From Bacteroidales bacterium UBA5235 (GTDB lineage: Bacteria > Bacteroidota > Bacteroidia > Bacteroidales > VadinHA17): a stretch of DNA of 12,747 nt. The stretch spans positions 37,265 through 50,011 of the forward strand of contig DHUL01000026.1 in assembly GCA_002409145.1 (NCBI GenBank), read 5' to 3'. How positions within the stretch are numbered: the first letter of the stretch is position 1; every line of letters begins with the position of its first letter. Made by a program: the position numbers and the translations under genes. The notes under the pieces were generated by a model. The model saw nothing but the letters and a program-made list of their open reading frames with translations. It did not search any database and was not told the DNA's origin. Positions 8,101 through 12,747 of this stretch are shown piece after piece.

Positions 8101-10092
8101 AACTTCCCGGCCACAGCTGATCCGCTGAACAGCTATATTGACGAAAACGGCAAGATTCACCTGGATGTGGATCTGACCTGCAGCATTGCAAACGCCAAGC
8201 CGGAAAACTTTACAGTGAACATACCAGGAATAATGCTTGACCAGAACAAGGTGAGCCCTGCTTCAGGAACCATGCCGATAAAGCTCGCACTGGAACAGTG
8301 GACGCTGGAGGTTAAAGACTGGAAACTCGACCCTGCGGAGGGAGGCATTGTCAGCCAGAATGCGATGATCCGCACAAAGATTGTGGATATCCCGCTCACC
8401 CGGTTCGTGCTGCGCAATGACATGTTCCTGATTGACAATTTCCAGTTTGACAAGATTGCACTTGCAGGTGGCATATTCCCTCTGAAGGATGTTGACCAGT
8501 CAAAGGCTCATCTGAATTTCGAGCAGAAGGTTGGATCTGATATGAACCCGCACTGGAACTTCAACCTGATAAGCAACGGCGCTGAAAAGGTAGCATCCCT
8601 GCCTGGCCTGGCAGGAATGACAAATCCTGACCTGGTGACCCCATACCCTATTGACTTTGACTATCTGCAGATTCTGAGCAACAACGAGATGATTGTTCAG
8701 CTGAAACAATCCGGAGTAAAAGCCCGGCTTAAAGGTAATTCCCTCGCCAGTTTCATGCCTCAATCTATTTATAACGGACCGAACTACATGAAACTCAGCG
8801 GCACGCTGAATGTGGGAGCTCCGCGTGTAAGCGATATTCTTCTGAATGCGATCTGGAAGAGTCCCACGGCAGATCCTGATTTTGAAAACGTCAGTACTGA
8901 TTTTGAAACCAAGGGCTTCGTTCATTTCTATTCGAATATGAAACCGATAGCCATAGAAAAGAATGAAATCAGGATCTCAGGAAAGGTGATTGAAAAACCG
9001 TCAAAAACGTTTAATCCCATCCCCTCCACGTTCTATGCCCGTACCGGCGGCACCCCAGTATATGAGGTTAAGATGCAGAAAGACTGGATCACCCAGCTGA
9101 CTAGTGAAGAGGATGAATCAATCACTTCACCTGTGGCATCATCCACAGGATACAGCCTGAAAATCGCAGAGGGAGGCATGTCAGTTTCCGGAAACGACTG
9201 GACAACCTGTAAATTCACAGGCGACCTGACAAATAATGACAAGGCGAAAACTGACGATATTGCCCCGACCAAGACCACCTTTGAAGTCCTGGGCGATATC
9301 TCCGCCAATTCAGACAAGCTTTCGGTAAGCGCCATAAATACTCCGTTCGGGTCGATGTCCCAGACCTTCGACTTCAAAAACAAGGAACTGATCGGGACGC
9401 TGAGTTTCAACTACGAACTTACATTGGGTTCGGTTGTGATACACAAAGGGACAATCTCGTCGTGCTTCGGTGCACAGGGATTCTACATCATAGGTGCCTG
9501 CAATGCCTTCCTTCCGATAGGGATCCTTGCCGGGAACTATAATACCGGTCTTATGCTTGGCTCACACAAGCTTACAAATGAGATGTGGCACCTGACCAAC
9601 CTCTATATTGATGACAGGGTTGTCAACTGGTGCTATAAGAAAAATACAGAACGTCTCTCCGGATTTTACTTCGCCATTAACAGGGAACTGTTCAAGGCCA
9701 GGGAGGATTTTAATTTTGTCCTGGCCAAGGGATATGTTGATGCACTGGGACTGATAGGGGGCAACACGTATGTGAATGTCACCGGCGGCAGCTGGCAGGT
9801 GGGCCTGGGCGGTTATGTATACCTGCACGCAGGTGCAGGACTCTCGGCCATCACGGGTACAAGCATAAGCGGCAGTGCCGGCGGCGATGGCAGAATTGAA
9901 TTCCAGCTTGGTGATCCGTCATACATTAAAACATCAATAAATCTTGGATTCTCCGCCAAAATCTCCCAGGACCTGGGAGTAAAAACAGTATCCAAGAGCA
10001 TAGATGTCAGCGCTTCGGCAGAAGGTGGAACAACCGGGTTTAAATTCCTGCTGGAAAGCGGTACTGATAATTTAAGCAGCTGTAAAGAATAA
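2137..10092 (+). CDS. Giant secreted multidomain surface protein with TANFOR-like N-terminus
   Basis: About 2651 aa; function unknown. Residues 1-28 are a signal peptide with the mature chain starting at Q29. Residues 29-183 resemble the TANFOR domain of Bacteroidetes surface proteins (VMPPYSTRLSDYI, then LPENSYRICLSIYDY). Two FN3-like beta-sandwiches follow at about 184-302 (ITFIWTRPP, PGKTYAFMVTAIDP) and 315-448, then a possible beta-domain at 449-570 and a Gly/Ser/Pro linker at 570-597. A 15-bp tandem repeat encodes residues 771-805. Carboxypeptidase-regulatory-like beta domains lie near 883-990 (DANGNF at 974), 1468-1535, 1560-1635 (DVNG at 1592) and 1645-1770 (DSLGKY at 1720), with a Gly/Pro/Ser-rich stretch at 990-1148. 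Residues about 1770-2651 are beta-rich, non-repetitive and unrecognised, including a Gly-rich segment near 2538-2587. No lipobox, catalytic motif, transmembrane anchor or type IX CTD is visible. It probably acts outside the cell as an adhesin, scaffold or fibre; this is inference from architecture. ATG 2137 is preferred over TTG 2131 on Shine-Dalgarno spacing. Confidence 0.85.
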   Translation: MPSLSKIKNSGRAMFVLICLLLPAAARSQFVQTVNVMPPYSTRLSDYIAAPGKIYSVVTPVTTGFDRLEYPVFFRGVIMSLDESVIIRTRQDYKPAAPVVIRGTQQPTGAILFMPYTLTYSDILQIFPEQSLEYIGITREQVMQQGLPENSYRICLSIYDYDSSRPLTGAHACSNSFNVTWVEAPVIITPANQVQLNETEAKNITFIWTRPPSAPVSTQYKLKIIELTPPDGNYQDKLLSAGYPVFFETTVVTNTYLYSFANPPLTPGKTYAFMVTAIDPSNMTAFKNRGNSEPVTFSVMTSAQSSPPAGSDSEFTFITPRKLAQNRPDTVEVNENQDFLINWAWIKSVTPDSLAMTDAEMIQSLGIEKYVLDITRTKSNNPETSFSFSRTFNKDSEGIIANKLQISKEEAIKAGFADGDLYTASIKQYGVNNNLIDSYSSPGFVFRELEGPLMQDVTIQAVLKYSFKGFPELYPVSNTDVVAEALVPSSPGDTGPSPVITVRKRNYKKVASLALTTDDLGKVSAQLPVLVDYMKNDTIYCRLLIGNQYYVDDEFDLRVVTHQDHSVSDDPASQNGTPGSQGISSQGSTPGSGDYFMWAEGRSSSADFGEMIARTYAYRLNLNVQKRFTTYFVSQEGTNVTVQHKEKTEAQKAFEKMKTQGVENTLNDSQQAGYYESGMVSVAPGIPVILYRENKKPHIPDWEGNIDLKTPLTDGKITVVAKGITAIEGDKSYAVFDRLLASNSEKYKIIAVKDIDQWVSKQNQAPVSQGALKTGAVKTAAVNAGAANAEAVKTTSVSTDAVKAAAYKFNPATPITASEKVTLEAAIESIITAGTSTTNFLDEDDYIAEPMEFSLALPEPNDPDAYYRTVTADYDVVSCRPPTSVIRGRLLYTWKSDKGKLKRPLANTRFRVIVNYVDENNISIGATKSQYNNIPGLPGGSESYAFWPDNPGGNTDEYFPLSDQYATMAAGITDANGNFVIETVNLDFKGDLGPGTVTHSKTSHSVPETTPGGGIGDQFKKELGTGLHGMDQYVTNPWNDGSSFAFPSGAAAAGMKPGGSGFGTGNAAIGSQATINPGFNVTFDEALNSFELTGNKLKGDKTVATGGEMFFPEPEAPARGPSPSVSLQPSASLNSPAGNGTEDEFETKSYKGFKRVFRIIIDGDAASYYYPSAEIITVQPLEEMATPVDITHYVREYEMRVYPKTLNEDKEKISLSGMQVTIFRNLTDKKKNLPAGEGDGKYTYAELLNPQYNAQDAAFNTNKIDAGGIFSRKFEQLWPARPTEYNSASQANYSPLPCLLQSQFPYYFIESSSYVAENNLTYQATICEAQHVEQVTETDWANPFIPVVETEILLQSLVSRALITVRNVSSGSVVTKNDGARVMLSKEQYISGNTDFRTVPVDDYGKAEILTEGGSALDEYVAEGQNPTIVYFFAGANGYRDSGTGAGYSFQRKGVQFVKDIGLSPSHKVTGTVKCPDEKLADNSMATVQAYVQVRDGKYFETGNTGYFEFPAPYMAKDTLKIIPKDVAYFSSSYVFTDADAAKDLLKLNDVLVYRRRHRIQFSVTEKIDQAGPLKRIAGATIQLGDSVKTTDVNGIARFNFENVSVDNYTFVVRGAAGSGYIPKTVNVNSNETKDFVTKSVELEKGSEISGLVKLDGSPVKHARVYIDVSNTSTQVVSAQNISLTSGTTPYPVAKPAGPAYNKPEGKITQDANLVVAFTDSLGKYTLLGVPVNNQDINIRATLDTTFTVVGDKQTASIKGGKAVADLNLKSYNQAVINKIYGFPLTVESLTHVNSKQVKVTGLIRWTEAVSDFSLNEVNKVLRIEDVAFNLINKDGSLVGIANDDEVVINGVTMLKLSYLNNYNIALQSPGTQGIFNAKPLSVKRVNDFGKIAGKMKIVDNSFNYPSSYLNFDKSEFYLARKQNSTVNNIVDLVTSAISETEASKPAYNNLSVYQEAIQTGYIDYLSKPKPVYYLCDRNAAPIAFRLLNFPATADPLNSYIDENGKIHLDVDLTCSIANAKPENFTVNIPGIMLDQNKVSPASGTMPIKLALEQWTLEVKDWKLDPAEGGIVSQNAMIRTKIVDIPLTRFVLRNDMFLIDNFQFDKIALAGGIFPLKDVDQSKAHLNFEQKVGSDMNPHWNFNLISNGAEKVASLPGLAGMTNPDLVTPYPIDFDYLQILSNNEMIVQLKQSGVKARLKGNSLASFMPQSIYNGPNYMKLSGTLNVGAPRVSDILLNAIWKSPTADPDFENVSTDFETKGFVHFYSNMKPIAIEKNEIRISGKVIEKPSKTFNPIPSTFYARTGGTPVYEVKMQKDWITQLTSEEDESITSPVASSTGYSLKIAEGGMSVSGNDWTTCKFTGDLTNNDKAKTDDIAPTKTTFEVLGDISANSDKLSVSAINTPFGSMSQTFDFKNKELIGTLSFNYELTLGSVVIHKGTISSCFGAQGFYIIGACNAFLPIGILAGNYNTGLMLGSHKLTNEMWHLTNLYIDDRVVNWCYKKNTERLSGFYFAINRELFKAREDFNFVLAKGYVDALGLIGGNTYVNVTGGSWQVGLGGYVYLHAGAGLSAITGTSISGSAGGDGRIEFQLGDPSYIKTSINLGFSAKISQDLGVKTVSKSIDVSASAEGGTTGFKFLLESGTDNLSSCKE
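4447..4551 (+). repeat. Seven-copy 15-bp tandem repeat within the giant gene
   Basis: Seven in-frame 15-bp units start at 4447, 4462, 4477, 4492, 4507, 4522 and 4537, most beginning GCAGTCAA. They encode degenerate pentapeptides such as ALKTG, AVKTA, AVNAG, AANAE, AVKTT, SVSTD and AVKAA. The first two bases of most units are conserved together with codons 2 and 3, while the last two codons vary. A whole-unit gain or loss would keep the reading frame. The pattern A-V-K/N-x-x lacks the central Leu of classical pentapeptide repeats (A(D/N)LXX), so it is more likely a flexible Ala-rich spacer or helix. Confidence 0.8.
5473..5491 (+). repeat. Perfect GC-rich hairpin inside the giant coding sequence
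   Basis: GAGCCGGA (5473-5480) and TCCGGCTC (5484-5491) form a perfect 8-bp stem with a 3-nt loop. It encodes part of a Glu/Pro/Ala linker (PEPEAPAR), in the low-complexity stretch of the protein. It has no T-tract. It may only reflect alternating Glu/Pro/Ala codons, or it could slow ribosomes between domains. Confidence 0.6.
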
Positions 10093-10103
10093 GCCGAAAT
10101 TCT

Positions 10104-12095
10104 ATGAAAACAAAAAAGATTACAGTTATCGCATTTGCATTGCTTGTTTTAATGCAAATAGCTGTTGCACAGAACTATAAAAGTCAGTCATACGCAACCG
10201 GAAATTTTATTTTCTGCGGGAAGGAATTACCGAAAAATTTCTCCTGGCTGATCGAGAAACAGGATGCAAAGGGAAAATGGACTGCAGTCGCAGAGCTGCA
10301 GGCCCCGAAAAATGCCGCTGATTGCCGGGCGAGACTTATGTCGTTGCCGGCTGTGGTTTCCTCTGTCACTGAAATCAGCGAGGGAATGACTGACTTTATC
10401 TGGAATAAGATTAAAAACCCGTCAGCAACACTCGATTCCCTTTACATCTATTCCACAGATCCCAGATGGCAGTATGTTGCCGGGACGGGATGGTTCGATG
10501 ACGGAATCAAAACTCCCGGTACATATAAATACCGCATCAGCCGCCTTACTGCCTCACGAAACAAAACAACGGTGAGTGAGACAAGCGTGGTTTTTCCTCC
10601 GGAACCATATGCTGCAGAGGCTATTCCCTTGAGGTACAAGGTCAATATGGGATACATAGAAATAAGCTTTGAACTCTCTGATATAGCAAATACTGCCGGA
10701 TTAAAGCTTCGGCGAAGCCCATACCTGAAGAATGAATACAGGGATGTGTCTGCTGAAACGATGTTTGCCCAGGAAAAGGGAAAAATGGTTGCCCTGGTGA
10801 GAGATGAGGATGTAACCAGCGGAATGATTTACAGTTATGTAGCTGTGCCTTATGATGCACTTGGGAACCAGGGAAAGCCGTCAGAGCCTGTAAATGTAAA
10901 TTTTGTCACCAAACCTGCTGATATAGGCATAGTTACGGAGTTCAAGATTACACCGCAACCTGACAGAGGGGGCAACCTGCTGAAATGGGATTATGATCAT
11001 GCTTCTTTCGTAAATGCCGTTGAAATCTATCGCTCAACATCATACAACGACAATTATAAAAGGGTTGTATCACTTCCGGCCGGTCAGTCAGAGTACTTTG
11101 ATGGTGCTGACCTTCAGCCTTCAATAACTTACTATTACTACATAGTTTTAAATAACGGGTCAGGCAACAGCCTTCCCAGCGCCCGTGTCCCTGCAATTCT
11201 AAGGGGAAACAAGGAAAATGTAATCCCGCCGCAGGACCTTGCAGCGACAAGGAATGGCAACGTGGTGACACTCAGATTCCGCAGGGTGGGATACGATGTG
11301 CACGGATATTATGTATACCGTGCCAACGGATATGATTCTGAGATGTATCAGCTGCCCGCGATGCTGCATTCCACTGACAGTCTGCTGACCTATACTGATA
11401 CGTTGCCTGTCTCCGGCCGTTCCGGTGTTTACAGTTACGCCGTGGCATCAGTTAACACCTCATATAATATCAGTCCAATGAGTAATCGGGTAAGCATCTC
11501 TTTCAGTGGCGGACTGATGCCTGTTCCCGACAGGCTGAATGCCCTGTTGGAAGAAAAAGCCGTGAAGCTTGTGTGGAGTGATGTGGCTGGCCTGAATCCC
11601 TCAATCACAGCTTATGAGGTTTATCGCAGCACTGCGGTCGGAGGTAATGACGCCGGGAGAGAAACTTTGCTGGGAACGGTAAATTTCATGAATAACAGCT
11701 ACACCGATAAACAGGTCATTCCCGGGAACAAATATGTTTACAGGGTCAGGTGCATTGCTTCTGATACAACTGATGTCAGCAGTTTCAGTCTTCCGTACAG
11801 TGTTTATGTTCCTGCTGCAATGATTCTGCCTCCCGGTGAGGTTTCAGCCATCGCTTCCACGAAGGCAATTACTTTGAAATGGACTCTTCCGGTTGCGGAT
11901 GATATTCAGTCAGTGCTGGTGTACCGTGCTGCCGAAGGCGGTAAGGAAAGCCTGCTCAGAACCCTCGATGGCAAAGCTGAAAGCTTCACAGATTCCTCAG
12001 CAGAAAAGAGCAGGATGTATTACTACTTCATTGTAATCAAATACAAAAACGGCCTGGAAAGCAGGCCCACTGACGCTGTAAGTGCCAAAATCTGA
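10104..12095 (+). CDS. Secreted fibronectin type III repeat protein
   Basis: The protein of 663 aa has a signal peptide at residues 1-22 (MKTKK, a hydrophobic core, then AVA before Q23). Residues about 23-270 hold less regular beta domains of FN3 character. Four clearer FN3 repeats begin near residues 274, 373, 472 and 574, about 100 residues apart. Each shows a late Tyr-Arg strand (VEIYRSTS, YYVYRANG, YEVYRSTA, VLVYRAAE), then a D-containing turn, then a paired-Tyr strand (YYYYIVLNN, VYSYAVASV, KYVYRVRCI, YYYFIVIKY). This spacing and the Tyr corner are typical of bacterial FN3 modules, which usually serve as spacers or binding modules. It ends directly after the last FN3 strand, with no type IX CTD, sortase motif or anchor. 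It begins 11 bp after the giant gene with no promoter between, so it is probably co-transcribed and acts with the giant protein at the cell surface; the partner is not demonstrated. Confidence 0.8.
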   Translation: MKTKKITVIAFALLVLMQIAVAQNYKSQSYATGNFIFCGKELPKNFSWLIEKQDAKGKWTAVAELQAPKNAADCRARLMSLPAVVSSVTEISEGMTDFIWNKIKNPSATLDSLYIYSTDPRWQYVAGTGWFDDGIKTPGTYKYRISRLTASRNKTTVSETSVVFPPEPYAAEAIPLRYKVNMGYIEISFELSDIANTAGLKLRRSPYLKNEYRDVSAETMFAQEKGKMVALVRDEDVTSGMIYSYVAVPYDALGNQGKPSEPVNVNFVTKPADIGIVTEFKITPQPDRGGNLLKWDYDHASFVNAVEIYRSTSYNDNYKRVVSLPAGQSEYFDGADLQPSITYYYYIVLNNGSGNSLPSARVPAILRGNKENVIPPQDLAATRNGNVVTLRFRRVGYDVHGYYVYRANGYDSEMYQLPAMLHSTDSLLTYTDTLPVSGRSGVYSYAVASVNTSYNISPMSNRVSISFSGGLMPVPDRLNALLEEKAVKLVWSDVAGLNPSITAYEVYRSTAVGGNDAGRETLLGTVNFMNNSYTDKQVIPGNKYVYRVRCIASDTTDVSSFSLPYSVYVPAAMILPPGEVSAIASTKAITLKWTLPVADDIQSVLVYRAAEGGKESLLRTLDGKAESFTDSSAEKSRMYYYFIVIKYKNGLESRPTDAVSAKI

Positions 12096-12328
12096 CCTGT
12101 TGCCGGAAATGCACTGAAATCCCGGAAGAGAATCACTCTAACCGGCCATGCAGAGTATGACCCTCGCCACCGTGTGCAGGGTGACCATTAGGAGCACGCG
12201 GCAGATGATGTTTTGGCGTTGTTCATAACTCCCTCAGACAGTCTGCAATAATTCTGTCAAGGGGCGTTTTATCCTGAAGAAGCACATTCGTCACCGAACT
12301 TAATGTTCAACTTAAAATCTGGGAAAAA
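12096..12328. other. Intergenic gap without a recognised gene
   Basis: These 233 bases carry no convincing coding frame or RNA gene. No clear terminator follows the FN3 gene: the best stem is only ACCCT/AGGGT (12160-12164/12178-12182) with a 13-nt loop and no T-tract. A short palindrome, CAGACAGTCTG (12235-12245), and a -7-like TAATTCTG (12249-12256) without a well-spaced TTG lie ahead of the cytochrome gene. Read-through from the operon into the cytochrome gene is therefore possible. Confidence 0.6.
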
Positions 12329-12574
12329 ATGAATAACCACAAATCTGTGATCGTGATTATGATTCTGGTCATAAGCGCTCCTTTTGCCGGATGTGATAAG
12401 GCAAATGACCCAAAATACAATCCTCCTGCAGATCATACAATAAGTCAGGAGGGATTTATGCATAAGAGCCGACTCAATCAACCTCTGACAAATTGTGTCT
12501 CCTGTCACGGATCTGACTTGATGGGGGGAACCACGGGAGTATCCTGTTTTGAATGCCATGGCACAAAATGGTGA
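12329..12574 (+). CDS. Small diheme c-type cytochrome lipoprotein
   Basis: This 81-aa precursor has a hydrophobic signal segment (residues 6-20) ending in the lipobox FAGC, so Cys22 should be lipidated by signal peptidase II, leaving a mature protein of 60 residues. Two heme-c attachment motifs are present, CVSCH (56-60) and CFECH (73-77), within an HGSDLMGG-like context. His36 and His45 are candidate distal axial ligands, suggesting bis-His low-spin hemes. Heme attachment by the cytochrome c maturation system would take place outside the cytoplasmic membrane. The residue after the lipid-bearing Cys is Asp; the start of the mature protein (CDKANDP) is not a clear Bacteroidetes surface-export signal, so a periplasm-facing location is more likely. 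Electron transfer is the expected role; donor and acceptor are unknown. At 81 aa it is very short for a diheme protein but looks complete, with ATG 12329 giving a proper signal peptide and a natural TGA. No functional link to the surface operon is evident. Confidence 0.8.
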   Translation: MNNHKSVIVIMILVISAPFAGCDKANDPKYNPPADHTISQEGFMHKSRLNQPLTNCVSCHGSDLMGGTTGVSCFECHGTKW

Positions 12575-12663
12575 GAGAACCGGTTGGTTTTCAAAAAACT
12601 GTAATCAACTGTTTACTTTGATGAGGATTACTTCGTGATCTTCACAAGGGGGGCTTAACAAGG

Positions 12664-12703
12664 AAAAAGCTCTGATCATCCTCTCGTCTGATCAGAGCTT
12701 TTT
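12664..12703. terminator. Bidirectional intrinsic terminator between cytochrome and tRNA genes
   Basis: AAAAAGCTCTGATCA (12664-12678) and TGATCAGAGCTTTTT (12689-12703) form a perfect 15-bp inverted repeat with a 10-nt loop. The outer A/T runs supply a U-tract in either direction. It can end the cytochrome transcript from the left and the initiator tRNA transcript from the right, whose 3' end is 5 bp away. Confidence 0.9.
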
Positions 12704-12708
12704 CTTTG

Positions 12709-12747
12709 TAGCGGAGGGAGGATTCGAACCTCCGACCTTTGGGTTAT
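12709..12747 (-). tRNA. Initiator tRNA-Met, 3' half (gene runs off the right edge)
   Basis: Read on the - strand, the 39 bases correspond to tRNA positions 35-73. They give the last two anticodon bases AT, then AA, the anticodon-stem strand CCCAA, a 5-nt variable loop AGGTC, a perfect T-arm (GGAGG TTCGAAT CCTCC), the acceptor strand CTCCGCT and discriminator A. The CCC at 39-41 is the 3' side of the three G-C pairs diagnostic of initiator tRNA, and the ATAACCC-AAGGTC context matches known initiator tRNAs, so anticodon CAT is expected although its first base lies outside. The 3' CCA is not encoded: C74 is present but A follows. Confidence 0.85.

Noticed and set aside
12158..12184. Terminator after the FN3 gene
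   Set aside because: The stem is only five base pairs with a long loop and no T-tract.
12269..12559. 96-aa open frame on the - strand opposite the cytochrome
   Set aside because: It is antisense to a gene with a lipobox and two CxxCH motifs, and has no features of its own.
12611..12620. TTACTTTG as a -7 promoter element
   Set aside because: It has one mismatch, no well-placed TTG, and no + strand gene follows; the next gene is on the - strand.

Overview
The window looks like chromosomal DNA of a Bacteroidetes (Bacteroidota) bacterium, probably one of the Bacteroidales/Marinilabiliales or a relative. The evidence is: a promoter resembling the Bacteroidetes TTG / TAnnTTTG type; little use of Shine-Dalgarno sequences; three secreted proteins that each appear to start with Gln after signal-peptide cleavage; and the protein families themselves, namely an aromatic-ended outer-membrane barrel and a giant surface protein whose N-terminus resembles the TANFOR domain.

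Layout. Bases 1-172 hold the end of an upstream unit: a possible transposase tail and a stem-loop followed by a T-tract. Bases 173-446 are an AT-rich intergenic region and leader with a candidate promoter (262-290), a 13-bp direct repeat spaced exactly 80 bp apart and a small hairpin. Three tightly packed + strand genes follow and fill most of the window: a 568-aa outer-membrane beta-barrel protein (447-2153), a giant protein of about 2651 aa (2137-10092, overlapping the first gene by 17 bp), and a 663-aa fibronectin-type-III repeat protein (10104-12095, 11 bp downstream). A 233-bp gap with no gene leads to an 81-aa diheme c-type cytochrome lipoprotein (12329-12574). A strong 15-bp-stem bidirectional terminator (12664-12703) separates it from the 3' half of an initiator tRNA-Met gene on the - strand, which runs off the right edge.

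How the genes may work together. The three large genes have the spacing of one operon and all encode exported proteins. The simplest reading is a cell-surface apparatus: the barrel in the outer membrane, the giant multidomain beta-rich protein as an adhesin, scaffold or fibre, and the FN3 protein as an extracellular accessory. None carries a recognisable type IX secretion C-terminal domain or a lipobox, so how the giant protein gets out of or attaches to the cell is open. This uncharacterised trio is the best candidate for an undescribed system here. Function was inferred by reading the sequence only; no database search was possible.
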